A DNA stretch of 64,000 nucleotides from Pseudomonadota bacterium (lineage in GTDB: Bacteria; Pseudomonadota; Gammaproteobacteria; Burkholderiales; Burkholderiaceae_C). The DNA is taken from NCBI GenBank assembly GCA_029780695.1, contig JAKOYD010000174.1, positions 33,091 to 97,090 on the forward strand, in the 5' to 3' direction. Below are positions 46,212 through 54,675 of this stretch, one piece after another. Each line of letters starts with the position of its first letter. Position 1 is the stretch's first letter. The position numbers were made by a program, and so were the translations under genes. A model generated the notes under the pieces. That model made no database searches. It saw nothing but the letters and a program-made list of their open reading frames with translations, and was not told the DNA's origin.

Positions 46212-48047
46212 TCACTGCTCAGGCACGCCCAAGCCGCGCAGAGCGTCTACCAACCGTTTTCGCATGGGGCTTTGGGCGTTGCCCATCCGCGTGTAGGTTC
46301 GAATGGTCAGGTCTGGACTGACGGCGTTCAGCCTTTTCAGCGTCGCGCGTGCACCGTCGACATCGCCAGATTCCCATTGAGACAGCATCAGCGTTCGCAG
46401 CGTGGGGGCGTGAAGGCCATCCAACCTGAGCGACTGATTCGCGGCCACGACGGCTTCGTTGAATTGCTGGCGCGCTGCGTAGGCGCTGGCCAGGACGGTG
46501 GCAAGAAAGTAGGCATGCGGATCGACTGGCGACAGCGATCTCGCACGCAGCGCGGAAGTCACGGATCCATCGTACCGGCCGGCATGTCCCAGAGCCACGC
46601 TGCGATAAATCCAGCCGTGCACCTCGTTCGGCGCCAGCGCCAGCGCACGATCTATATCCCGCTGCGCCCCTTCCTGATCCCCCATCACCTGACTCAGCGC
46701 ATACCCCCGTACCGCCAGCGCCATCGGATTCTCGGGTGCCAGGTCGAGCGCCTGGCGGCAGGCGTCCATGGCGTGGCGGGCGTCGTCGGCCGGGTTGGCG
46801 CTGATGCCGCGGATCACGCGCAGCACGTGCCACTTGGCCAGCCAGGCGCGCACTTCCGACGCGCGCGGCTGGCGCTCGGCCAGCGCCAGCAGCAGCTCGC
46901 GCCCTTTCTCGAACTCAGCCACCGGCGAGCGGTGCATCAGGTTGATCGCGCTCAACTGCAGCGAGTAGGCCGACAGCGTGGCCACCGGCTGCATGCGCGC
47001 CTTCTCGGTTTCGGTGTTCAGGATGGCGCTGGAGGCGGCCAGCGCAATGCGGTGCGCGCATTCGGATTCGGCCTGCAGCAGGTCGCCCACTTCGGCGTTG
47101 AAGCGCTCTGTCCACACCAGCCGGCCTGAGCGCGCGTCGCACAGCTCGGCGGTGATGAGCAGCTTGCCGCCACCGGCACTGCCCAACACCACATAGCTGC
47201 CCGACAGCACAAACTGCGCGCCCAGCCGCTGGCTGACTTCGCCCAGCGCCGCATCGCGCTGGCGAAAGGCCGAGCACGACAGGCGCGAGATGACGCGCAG
47301 GTGTGGCGAGCGGCCCAGCAGGCTGATGACGGCGTCGGCCACCAGTTCGCCGACGGCAAAGTGTTCGGGCGCGTTGCTGCGCGCGGCAAAGGGAATGACG
47401 GCGATGCCGGGCAGCAGCGTGCCGGGTTGCTCGGATGCCGGCGTGAGCAGCGGCTGACTGCTGGCGCTGCCCACGCGCCACACGCGCACCGGCTCGGGCA
47501 CGTGCTTGAGGTAGCACTCGCCCACGTCGCGCAGCTCGCCGTCCAGCCCGTCGGTCAGCTCGTCGCGCACTTCGGTGGTGACGATGGTTTCGCCCGGGCC
47601 GGCCAGGCTGGCCACGCGCGCGGCCAGGTTGACGCCGGCGCCGTAGACGTCCACGCTGTCGATATAGATTTGCGCCGCGTTCAGGCCGGCACGCAGGTGA
47701 AAGCGCTGCTCGGGCGGCAGCGCGGCGTTGCTGTCGTCGAAGAAGTGGTGCAGCTCATGCGCCGCGCGCACCGCCTCGGGCGCTGAATCAAATTCGGCCA
47801 GCAGCCCATCGCCGAGGCTCTTGACGTGGCGGCCGTGATGGCGGGGCAGCACGTGGGCGCGGGCGTGCTGCACAAAGCCGTGCCAGCGCTGCACCACCGC
47901 CGCCTCATTGGCGGCCATCAGGCGCACGGATTCCACCAGGTCCATCACCAACACCACCTTTTGTCGGCGCGGCAAGTCCGCGAACAGCGCTTCGTCGGTC
48001 GAATCGCTTGAAGGGCCAGTGTCGGCGGGGTCTGCGGACGGCGTCAT
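46212..48047 (-). CDS. Class III nucleotidyl cyclase with TolB-like and TPR domains
   Basis: 611-residue protein. Cyclase domain (about 28-190): metal ligands Asp36 (VMDLVES) and Asp80 (SLGDGLL), adenine-selecting pair Lys76 and Asp133, and transition-state Asn140 and Arg144 (VNLAAR) are all present, so it should be an active adenylate cyclase. Next is a TolB/FlgO-like segment (about 215-350, GIAVIPFAARSNAPEHFAVG) and then TPR-type repeats (about 380-600). No membrane helix. The start at 48047 is the first Met that fits the domain; the ribosome site is weak. First gene of the cassette with the PAP2-like and protease genes, divergent from ampG. Confidence 0.85.
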   Translation of the reverse strand: MTPSADPADTGPSSDSTDEALFADLPRRQKVVLVMDLVESVRLMAANEAAVVQRWHGFVQHARAHVLPRHHGRHVKSLGDGLLAEFDSAPEAVRAAHELHHFFDDSNAALPPEQRFHLRAGLNAAQIYIDSVDVYGAGVNLAARVASLAGPGETIVTTEVRDELTDGLDGELRDVGECYLKHVPEPVRVWRVGSASSQPLLTPASEQPGTLLPGIAVIPFAARSNAPEHFAVGELVADAVISLLGRSPHLRVISRLSCSAFRQRDAALGEVSQRLGAQFVLSGSYVVLGSAGGGKLLITAELCDARSGRLVWTERFNAEVGDLLQAESECAHRIALAASSAILNTETEKARMQPVATLSAYSLQLSAINLMHRSPVAEFEKGRELLLALAERQPRASEVRAWLAKWHVLRVIRGISANPADDARHAMDACRQALDLAPENPMALAVRGYALSQVMGDQEGAQRDIDRALALAPNEVHGWIYRSVALGHAGRYDGSVTSALRARSLSPVDPHAYFLATVLASAYAARQQFNEAVVAANQSLRLDGLHAPTLRTLMLSQWESGDVDGARATLKRLNAVSPDLTIRTYTRMGNAQSPMRKRLVDALRGLGVPEQ

Positions 48048-48280
48048 ACCCTGGGCAGGTGAAAAGGTCGATGCCGCATTGTGCGTCGGTTGCGTGCTGG
48101 CGCCCACCAAATGCCACCCATTTTTTTGATGCCGTGCCCGTCGTTGACCGGCGCGGTGCGCACGTAGGGCGCCATAGCAGGGCGGCGGCGCGTCAATAAT
48201 CCGGGCAATGACATTCGACAACACGGATCGGCCCGCGCACCTGCGTTGCGTGGCCGCCATGGTGCTGGTGGGGGCGCGGC

Positions 48281-49600
48281 GTGGCTGACGCGGCGGCGCG
48301 CCCGCATGGCTGGCTCGACAGCCTGCGCATCTACCTGCAGCCGGCCAGCCTGCGCATGCTGGCGCTGGGCTTTTCGGCCGGCCTGCCCTTGCTGCTGGTG
48401 CTGGGGACGCTATCGTTTCGATTGCGCGAAGCGGGCGTCGACCGAGGCACCATCGGCCACCTGAGCTGGGTCGGCCTGGCCTACGGCTTCAAGTGGGTGT
48501 GGGCGCCGCTGGTGGACCGCCTGCCGCTGCCGGGCCTGACGCGCTGGCTGGGCCGGCGGCGCAGCTGGCTGCTGCTGGCGCAGCTGGGCGTGGCGGCGGG
48601 GCTGGTGGGCATGGCGCTGGCCGATCCGCGCGTGTCGCTGACGGCGGTGGTGTGGTGCGCGTTGGCGGTGGCCTTCGCGTCGGCCACGCAGGACATCGCG
48701 CTGGACGCCTACCGCATTGAATCGGCGCCCACGCAGCAGCAGCCGGCGCTGGCGGCCACCTACCAGACCGGTTACCGCCTGGCCATGATCTGGGCCGGCG
48801 CGGGCGTGCTGTGGCTGGCGGCGCGCGCTCAAGGGCAGGCGGCGGGTTACGACCACGCGGCGTGGCAGCTGGCGTACGTCGTCATGGCGGCGTCGATGGC
48901 GGTGGGCGTGCTGACGGTGCTGCTGTCGCCCGAGCCCGCGCCGCGCCCGCTGGCGCGCGCGCGCAGCGCGGGCGAATGGGTGCGCTCGGCGCTCGTCGAG
49001 CCGTTTGCCGACTTCTTCCGGCGCTACCAGTGGCAGGCGGCGCTGATCCTGGCGCTGATCGCCATCTACCGCATCAGCGACGTGGTGATGGGCATCATGG
49101 CCAACCCGTTCTATGTGGACATGGGCTACACCAAGGACGAGGTGGCGGCGGTGACCAAGATCTACGGCGTCATCATGACGCTGGTGGGCGCCTTCGTGGG
49201 CGGCAGCCTGGCGCTGCGCTTTGGCGTCATGCGCATCCTGATGCTGGGCGCGGTGCTGAGCGCCGCCAGCAACCTGCTGTTTGCCTGGCTGGCCGGCTAC
49301 GGCCACAGCCTGCCGGCGTTGATCGCGGTGGTGTCGGCCGACAACCTGGCCAGCGGCATCGCGTCGGCGGCGTTCGTGGGGTATCTCAGCAGCCTGACCA
49401 ACGTCAGCTATTCGGCCACGCAGTACGCGCTGTTCTCGTCGCTGATGCTGATGCTGCCGAAGTTCATCGCCGGTTTTTCGGGCGACTACGTCAACGCCTT
49501 CGGCTACGCCAACTTCTTTACCAGCACGGCGCTGCTGGGCCTGCCGGTGCTGCTGCTGGTGGCGCTGGCGGCGCGCGCGCAGCGCAAGAGTTCGGGTTAA
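48281..49600 (+). CDS. ampG: AmpG-like MFS permease (muropeptide transporter family)
   Basis: 439-residue, twelve-helix permease. The N-terminal region LGFSAGLPLLLVLGTLSFRL and the motifs SWVGLAYGFKWVWAPLVDRL, ATQDIALDAYRIE and ALFSSLMLMLPKF are typical of AmpG, which imports anhydro-muropeptides for cell-wall recycling. The start is GTG at 48281 with GGGGGCG upstream. An atypical-codon island GCTATCGTTTCGATT lies at 48409. It is divergent from the cyclase gene (233 bp between). Confidence 0.85.
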   Translation: MADAAARPHGWLDSLRIYLQPASLRMLALGFSAGLPLLLVLGTLSFRLREAGVDRGTIGHLSWVGLAYGFKWVWAPLVDRLPLPGLTRWLGRRRSWLLLAQLGVAAGLVGMALADPRVSLTAVVWCALAVAFASATQDIALDAYRIESAPTQQQPALAATYQTGYRLAMIWAGAGVLWLAARAQGQAAGYDHAAWQLAYVVMAASMAVGVLTVLLSPEPAPRPLARARSAGEWVRSALVEPFADFFRRYQWQAALILALIAIYRISDVVMGIMANPFYVDMGYTKDEVAAVTKIYGVIMTLVGAFVGGSLALRFGVMRILMLGAVLSAASNLLFAWLAGYGHSLPALIAVVSADNLASGIASAAFVGYLSSLTNVSYSATQYALFSSLMLMLPKFIAGFSGDYVNAFGYANFFTSTALLGLPVLLLVALAARAQRKSSG

Positions 49601-49611
49601 AAAAAAGGCTG

Positions 49612-49640
49612 CAGCGCTTATCCAGAAAGCGTGGGCAGCT
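49612..49640. repeat. Stem-loop repeat of the GCGCTT family
   Basis: GCTGCAGCGCTTATCCAGAA followed by AGCGTGGGCAGC and TATGATTAA, right after the ampG stop. The arms GCTGCAGCGCTT and AAGCGTGGGCAGC pair with mismatches. It may act as the ampG terminator, although the T-rich part lies 5' of it (TTAAAAAAAA on the top strand). Confidence 0.65.
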
Positions 49641-49678
49641 ATGATTAACGTAGTAAACAGCGCGCGGCGCACGGCGGG

Positions 49679-49693
49679 TTTACCTATCTTTAC
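49679..49693 (+). promoter_or_regulatory. Direct repeat TTTAC-N5-TTTAC, candidate response-regulator site
   Basis: Two TTTAC words 10 bp apart (one helix turn), 86 bp before the response-regulator ATG. A related GTAAAC lies inverted at 49652-49657. Tandem half-sites of this period are how OmpR/PhoB-family regulators bind, so autoregulation is inferred. Confidence 0.4.
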
Positions 49694-49778
49694 CCCCCGT
49701 TCAAGCCCCGCCTGCGTGCGCGCACCATCATGTCGGGTCGTGCGGGGCCTGTGCGCCCCGGCCCGCTGAAAGGAGCCC

Positions 49779-50486
49779 ATGAGCACACACCAGCTGCTGA
49801 TGATCGAAGACGACGCCCGCCTGGCGGCCATGGTGGGCGAATACCTGACGCAGTCCGGCTTTGCCGTCACGCATATGCCCGACGGCGCGTCGGGCCTGGC
49901 CGCGCTGCAGGACCGGCCGGTCGACCTGGTCGTGCTCGACCTGATGCTGCCCGACGTCGATGGGCTGGAAGTGTGCCGCCGCATCCGCGCGCTGCCGGGC
50001 GACGCCGCGCGCGTGCCGGTGCTGATGCTGACCGCCAAGGGCGACCCGATGGACCGCATCGTCGGCCTGGAAATTGGCGCCGACGACTACCTGCCCAAGC
50101 CGTTCGAGCCGCGCGAGCTGCTGGCGCGCATCCGCGCGGTGCTGCGCCGCCACCAGCCGGGTGCAGAGCCCGAACACAAGCTGATGCGCTTTGGCGCGCT
50201 GGAAATCGACCGCGACGCACGCACCGTCACCGTGAACGGCGAGCCGGCAGAGCTGACCAGCTACCAGTTCGACCTGCTGGTGACGCTGGCCGAGCGCGCC
50301 GGCCGCGTGCTGACGCGCGACCAGATCATGGAAGCCGTGCGCGGGCGCGAACTCGAGGCGTTCGACCGCTCCATCGACGTGCACATGGGCCGCATCCGCG
50401 CCGCCATCGAGGCCGACGTGAAGAACCCCAAGCGCATCCTGACGGTGCGTGGCGTCGGGTATGTGTTTGCCAAGCACCAGGAGTAG
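49779..50486 (+). CDS. OmpR-family response regulator
   Basis: 235-residue regulator: receiver domain (about 5-120) with the acidic pair in MIEDDARL, phospho-acceptor Asp about 52 in VVLDLMLPDVDG, Thr in LTAKG and Lys in LPKPFEPREL; winged-helix DNA-binding domain (about 135-232) with LTSYQFDLLVTLAERAGRVL and SIDVHMGRIRAAIE ... LTVRGVGYVF. It resembles the RstA/CpxR branch. AAAGGAG precedes the ATG. The partner kinase gene follows after 184 bp filled with two repeat elements. Confidence 0.93.
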   Translation: MSTHQLLMIEDDARLAAMVGEYLTQSGFAVTHMPDGASGLAALQDRPVDLVVLDLMLPDVDGLEVCRRIRALPGDAARVPVLMLTAKGDPMDRIVGLEIGADDYLPKPFEPRELLARIRAVLRRHQPGAEPEHKLMRFGALEIDRDARTVTVNGEPAELTSYQFDLLVTLAERAGRVLTRDQIMEAVRGRELEAFDRSIDVHMGRIRAAIEADVKNPKRILTVRGVGYVFAKHQE

Positions 50487-50592
50487 GCTCCCCCTGTGGC
50501 GCTGGCGCGCCTTCCGCCAGAGGGGCACAACACTGGCGCTCGGGCGGCCCCGAGTGCGGCGTTCCCGAACGGCCTGCTCTGCGGCCGTCCTA
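50487..50592 (+). repeat. Post-stop dispersed element, copy C
   Basis: Begins directly after the stop codon of the response-regulator gene: GCTCCCCCTGTGGCGCTGGC, GCGCCTTCCGCCAGAGGGGC, ACAACACTGG, hairpin GCGCTCGGG/CCCGAGTGC, GGCGTTCCCGAACGGCCTGC and TCTGCGGCC. It has the same block order and orientation relative to the preceding gene as copies A and B, with more substitutions. Confidence 0.8.
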
Positions 50593-50613
50593 CGTGATTT
50601 TTTAATGAAATGA

Positions 50614-50655
50614 AGCTGCAGCGCTTGTCCTGAAAGCGCTGACAGCTATTTGAAT
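50614..50655. repeat. Stem-loop repeat of the GCGCTT family
   Basis: AGCTGCAGCGCTT and AAGCGCTGACAGCT form a near-perfect stem around GTCCTGA, followed by ATTTGAATGATAGC. It lies directly before the kinase start codon at 50671, so it may hide or replace a ribosome site. Confidence 0.8.
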
Positions 50656-50670
50656 GATAGCGAACGATTC

Positions 50671-51927
50671 ATGAGCACACCCCTGGCCCGCAAGCTCTAC
50701 CTGCGCATCTGGCTGGCCGTGGCCGGCAGTGTGCTGGTGCTGAGCGTGCTGGTCGGCTGGGCCTGGCACCTGACCGAACAGGAGCGCGAACGCAACCAGC
50801 AGACGGGTGGCGGCGGCATGCGTGCGCTGGTGGTGCGCAACGCCGCGGGCGAGGAGATCGACGGCGCCATGGCGCAATGGCGGCGCGAGCCGGGCCAGCC
50901 GCCCGAAATCAACCTGAGCCTGCGCGACGGCCAGCAGATCACGCTGCAGATGACGCCGCGCGCCGGTGGTCGGCGCGGGCCGCGCCGCGAACCGCCGTGG
51001 GGCTGGCTGCGGCCACCCTACGGCTTCTGGTGGGTGCTGGGGCTGGCCGGGCTGGTGGTGATGATCGGCGTGTTTCCGGTCGCGCGGCGGCTGACGCAGC
51101 GGCTGGAAGGCCTGCAGCGCGGCGTGCAGCGCTGGGGCGAGGGCGACCTGTCGGTGCGGCTGCCCGAAGGCGGGCAGGACGAGGTGGCCGACCTGTCGCG
51201 CCGCTTCAACGCCGCCGCCGAGCGTGTGCAGCACCTGATGGACGCACAGGCCGCGCTGCTGCAGTCGCAGAAGTCGCTGTTGGCCAACGCGTCGCACGAA
51301 TTGCGCTCGCCGCTGGCGCGCATCCGCATGGCGGTGGAACTGGCCGGCGCACAGGGCTCGCCGACCGCGCGCGCCGAGATCCAACGCAACATCGGTGAGC
51401 TGGACCAGCTGGTGGACGAAATCCTGCTGGCCAGCCGGCTGGACGCGCGCGAAGCCGATATGGGCACCGTCGAGCCGGTCGACCTGATCGGCCTGGTGGC
51501 CGAGGAAAGCGCGCGCGTCGGCGCCACGCTGGACGTGCCCGAGGGCACGGCCGAGGTGGTGGTGCCGGGCGTGGTCAAGCTGTTGCGGCGCGCCGTGCGC
51601 AACCTGCTCGAAAACGCCAGCCGCCACGGCCAGCGCACCGGGCGCACGGGCGAGGTCGAGGCGCGGCTGGCGCTGCAGGGCGACCAGGCCGTGCTGCAGG
51701 TGCTGGACCGCGGCCCCGGTGTGCCGCCAGAGCAGCGCGAGCGCATCTTCGAGCCCTTCTACCGCCTGCCCGGCGCCAGCGAGCGCGAGGGCGGCGTCGG
51801 GCTGGGGCTGGCGCTGGTGCGGTCCATCGCCGAGCGGCATGGCGGCAGCGCGACCTGCGACAACCGCGAAGGCGGCGGTGCGTGCTTCACGCTGCGCCTG
51901 CCCGCGCAGCCGTCGCGGGGCGCTTGA
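50671..51927 (+). CDS. Two-component sensor histidine kinase
   Basis: 418-residue inner-membrane kinase: two membrane helices (about 14-34 and 120-138) flanking a short periplasmic loop of about 85 residues, a HAMP linker, the dimerisation/phospho-acceptor His in ANASHELRSPLARIRMAVE, and an HATPase domain with N box LLRRAVRNLLENASRHG, G1 DRGPGVP, F box and G2 GGVGLGLALVRSIAERHGG. It is similar in layout to RstB/CpxA. The ATG at 50671 is preferred to a TTG at 50650; neither has a good ribosome site. It is the partner of the regulator upstream. Confidence 0.92.
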   Translation: MSTPLARKLYLRIWLAVAGSVLVLSVLVGWAWHLTEQERERNQQTGGGGMRALVVRNAAGEEIDGAMAQWRREPGQPPEINLSLRDGQQITLQMTPRAGGRRGPRREPPWGWLRPPYGFWWVLGLAGLVVMIGVFPVARRLTQRLEGLQRGVQRWGEGDLSVRLPEGGQDEVADLSRRFNAAAERVQHLMDAQAALLQSQKSLLANASHELRSPLARIRMAVELAGAQGSPTARAEIQRNIGELDQLVDEILLASRLDAREADMGTVEPVDLIGLVAEESARVGATLDVPEGTAEVVVPGVVKLLRRAVRNLLENASRHGQRTGRTGEVEARLALQGDQAVLQVLDRGPGVPPEQRERIFEPFYRLPGASEREGGVGLGLALVRSIAERHGGSATCDNREGGGACFTLRLPAQPSRGA

Positions 51928-52071
51928 CGCGGCCGTTGCACGCAATACCCGCAAACCGGGGGGTGTGTCCGGGCCAGCGCGCCGGTATAGTCAGCGGACT
52001 ATTGCTGTCACACCGGTTTTCGTCGGCGGATAACCACCCACCGCCCAGTGCTGCCACGGCAGCGCATCGCC

Positions 52072-52100
52072 AGGCCGCCTTCACGGGCGGCCTTTTTTTT
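52072..52100 (+). terminator. Intrinsic terminator
   Basis: AGGCCGCC pairs with GGCGGCCT around TTCAC and is followed by eight T (52093-52100), about 145 bp after the kinase gene. A smaller hairpin TAGTC/GACTA lies at about 51989-52003. Confidence 0.9.
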
Positions 52101-52157
52101 GGCGCATGCGCCGGCGCTGGCGTCCGCGCCGATACGTTTGGCGACACGACCGCCGCC

Positions 52158-52163
52158 TACAAT
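52158..52163 (+). promoter_or_regulatory. TACAAT -10 element of a probable leaderless transcript
   Basis: TACAAT ends 8 bases before the ATG at 52172. The same CCTACAAT word with no ribosome site precedes the gene at 6601. Confidence 0.5.
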
Positions 52164-52171
52164 CGCCCGCC

Positions 52172-53386
52172 ATGCAGCAGTTCCCCTTGGTCCGGTGGGT
52201 CGCCCTGTTTTGGGGGGTCGCTGTCTTTTTCCCGATCGGCCTGAATTACACCGCCCTCGTGCTGTTGGCCACGGCCACGGCGCTGCGGGGCGACTGGCGC
52301 GAGCGGCTGGCGCGGCTGCGGCGGTCACCCAACTGGTGGCCGGCCTGGTTCTTCCTGGGGTGGACGGCGCTGGTGCTGGCGCTCGGCCCGCACTACCCCG
52401 AAACCGCGTCCAACGCGTTCCACGCGCTGCGCATCGTGCTGACGCTGGCGTTGGTGCTGGCACTGGCGCGCGACGAGGCGCTGTGGGCCATGCGCGGCTT
52501 CGTGCTGGGTCTGACGGCCAGCTTGATGCTGGTGGCGCTGGACCAGCTCATCGGCCTGCCGCACAGCAAACTGTGGGAAAGCACCGTCAGCTACGGCGGC
52601 AACAAGTCGCTGGCCAACGCGCTGCTGATGGCGCTGGCGGCCGTCAGCGGGCTGCTGCTGATGCCGGTGCTGTCGACCCGCCAGCGCGGCGTGATGACGC
52701 TGCTGACCCTGGGCAGCGTGGCGGTGCTGCTGTGGGTGCTGTATTCGCGTACCGCGTGGCTGATTGTGGTGGCCTGCCTGGTGGTGGGGCTGGTGCACCA
52801 GCTGCGCGCGCGCCGGCAGCACCAGTGGCTGGCGCTGGTGGGCGCGGCGGCACTGGCGCTGGCGGCCGGCATGTTCGTGCCGGCGGTGAAGGACCGGCTG
52901 GAGCTGGGCGCGCATGAAGTGGTCAATGCCTACGAGGGCCAAGCCGTCGGCATGACCAGCAGCTGGGGCATCCGCTTTCGCATGTACAGCGAGACGCTGG
53001 ACATGATGCGCGAGCGCCCCCTGATGGGCTGGGGCATCGGCGGCTGGAACACCGAGTGGAAGCGCCGTGTCGACGGCCCGCTGGCGGGCGCCAACATGCC
53101 GCACAACGACTTTCTGTGGATGGGCGCGCAGACGGGGGTGCCGGGCGCGATCGCGCTGTTTTTGATGGTGGCGGCCGGCCTGCCTGCGGCCTGGCAGCGC
53201 CACGACAAGCGTGGGCGCATGGCCGTGGTGGCGCTGCTGGCCATGCTGCTGGCGACGGCGACCAATTCGGCGCTGCGCGACGCCGCCATCGGCCTCACGC
53301 TGTGGTTCATCGTGCTGGTGTACCAGCGGCTGTCGACCGAGGCCGAGCCGGTGTGGCCGGACGTGCTGCCCAACGTGCGCCTTTGA
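52172..53386 (+). CDS. O-antigen ligase/polymerase-like membrane protein (Wzy_C family)
   Basis: 404-residue protein with about ten hydrophobic helices and one larger periplasmic loop. That loop contains RMYSETLDMMRERPLMGWGIGGWN and MPHNDFLWMGAQTGVPGAIALF; the HN(D)FL..G...G..G pattern is the hallmark of WaaL/Wzy O-antigen ligases. It may attach a glycan to lipid A-core or to proteins; no other glycan genes are nearby, so a pilin- or general O-oligosaccharyltransferase is an alternative. The start is fixed by the -10 element just upstream. Confidence 0.82.
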   Translation: MQQFPLVRWVALFWGVAVFFPIGLNYTALVLLATATALRGDWRERLARLRRSPNWWPAWFFLGWTALVLALGPHYPETASNAFHALRIVLTLALVLALARDEALWAMRGFVLGLTASLMLVALDQLIGLPHSKLWESTVSYGGNKSLANALLMALAAVSGLLLMPVLSTRQRGVMTLLTLGSVAVLLWVLYSRTAWLIVVACLVVGLVHQLRARRQHQWLALVGAAALALAAGMFVPAVKDRLELGAHEVVNAYEGQAVGMTSSWGIRFRMYSETLDMMRERPLMGWGIGGWNTEWKRRVDGPLAGANMPHNDFLWMGAQTGVPGAIALFLMVAAGLPAAWQRHDKRGRMAVVALLAMLLATATNSALRDAAIGLTLWFIVLVYQRLSTEAEPVWPDVLPNVRL

Positions 53387-53422
53387 CGCCCGCCGCACAC
53401 CAGCGTGCGGCGTCGCGCCCGT

Positions 53423-53632
53423 TCAGTGGGCGTGGCCCAGCGCCTCGCCCGCCTTCAGGCGGTACACGGTGCCGCAATAAGGGCACTTGGCTTCGCCGTG
53501 CGACAGGTCGAGAAACACGCGCGGGTGCGTGTTCCAGATCTTCATGCCCGCCTTGGGGTTGGGGCAGTAGGTTTCGCCGTTGGGCGTCACATCCTTGGCC
53601 AGCAGTTCGACCGCTTGTGCTTGCGTAGTCAT
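53423..53632 (-). CDS. Zinc-ribbon protein of the zf-CHCC family
   Basis: 69-residue protein with Cys23, His36, Cys50 and Cys53 (ETYCPNP, NTHPRVF, AKCPYCGTVYRL), the Cys-His-Cys-Cys zinc site of the family that also includes a mitochondrial complex I subunit. It ends in a His-containing tail. GGAG lies upstream on the minus strand. It lies 20 bp after ilvE, a pairing often seen in Burkholderiales genomes. Its role is unknown. Confidence 0.88.
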   Translation of the reverse strand: MTTQAQAVELLAKDVTPNGETYCPNPKAGMKIWNTHPRVFLDLSHGEAKCPYCGTVYRLKAGEALGHAH

Positions 53633-53652
53633 GCCATGTTCTCCTGCGCGGC

Positions 53653-54591
53653 TCAGACCTTGGTCAGCCAGTGGGCGTATTTGGGGTTGCGGCCGTTCAC
53701 GATGTCGAAGAAGGCGCTTTGAATCTTCTCGGTCACCGGGCCGCGCTGGCCTTCGCCGATCTGCACGCGGTCCAGTTCGCGGATGGGCGTCACCTCGGCC
53801 GCGGTGCCGGTGAAGAACATCTCGTCGGCGATGTAGCACTCGTCGCGCGTGATGCGCTTTTGCACCAGCTCGATCCCCAGATCCTTGCAGATGTGCAGCA
53901 CGGTGTTGCGCGTGATGCCGTTCAGCGCGCCGGCCGACAAATCGGGCGTGTAGACCACGCCGTCCTTGATCAGGAACACGTTCTCGCCCGCGCCTTCACT
54001 CACGAAGCCGGCCGAGTCGAGCAGCAACGCCTCGTCGTAGCCGTCGTCCAGCGCTTCCATGTTGGCCAGGATCGAGTTGCTGTAGTTGCTGACCGCCTTG
54101 GCCTGCGTCATGGTGATGTTGACGTGGTGGCGCGTGTAGCTGCTGGTCTTGACGCGGATGCCGCGCTTCAGGCCTTCTTCGCCCAGGTAGGCGCCCCAGG
54201 CCCAGGCGGCCGCCATCACGTGGATGGTGTTGCCCTTGGGGCTGACGCCCAGCTTTTCGGAGCCGATCCACACCAGCGGGCGGATGTAGCAGCTTTCCAG
54301 CTGGTTGGCGCGCACCACTTCCTTCTGCGCCTCGTTCATTTCGTCCTGCGTGAAGGGCATCTTCATGCGCAGGATCTTGGCGCTGTTGAACAGGCGCTGC
54401 GTGTGTTCTTGCAGGCGGAAGATGGCGGTGCCGTTAACGGTGTTGTAGGCACGCACGCCCTCGAACGCGCCGCAGCCGTAGTGCAGCGTGTGCGTCAGCA
54501 CGTGGATCTTTGCGTCGCGCCAGTCGACCAGCTGGCCGTCGAGCCAGATCTTGCCGTCGCGGTCGGCCATGGAAAGGGGGGCAGTGCTCAT
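53653..54591 (-). CDS. ilvE: Branched-chain amino acid aminotransferase
   Basis: 312-residue class IV PLP enzyme for the last step of Val, Ile and Leu synthesis. It has GKIWLDGQLVDWRDAKIHVLTHTLHYG, the PLP Lys in TMTQAKAVSNYSNSILA, and SEGAGENVFLIKDGVVYTP. AGGAACC precedes the ATG. Co-directional with the zinc-ribbon gene downstream and a small membrane-protein gene that starts at 55095 upstream. Confidence 0.95.
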   Translation of the reverse strand: MSTAPLSMADRDGKIWLDGQLVDWRDAKIHVLTHTLHYGCGAFEGVRAYNTVNGTAIFRLQEHTQRLFNSAKILRMKMPFTQDEMNEAQKEVVRANQLESCYIRPLVWIGSEKLGVSPKGNTIHVMAAAWAWGAYLGEEGLKRGIRVKTSSYTRHHVNITMTQAKAVSNYSNSILANMEALDDGYDEALLLDSAGFVSEGAGENVFLIKDGVVYTPDLSAGALNGITRNTVLHICKDLGIELVQKRITRDECYIADEMFFTGTAAEVTPIRELDRVQIGEGQRGPVTEKIQSAFFDIVNGRNPKYAHWLTKV

Positions 54592-54675
54592 GAAGGTTCC
54601 TGGAAGTCAGCGGTGGACAGGAAGGGTGCCCGGGTCAGGCCGCAGCCCGCCCGGCGCGGGCGCAAGGCATGGATT

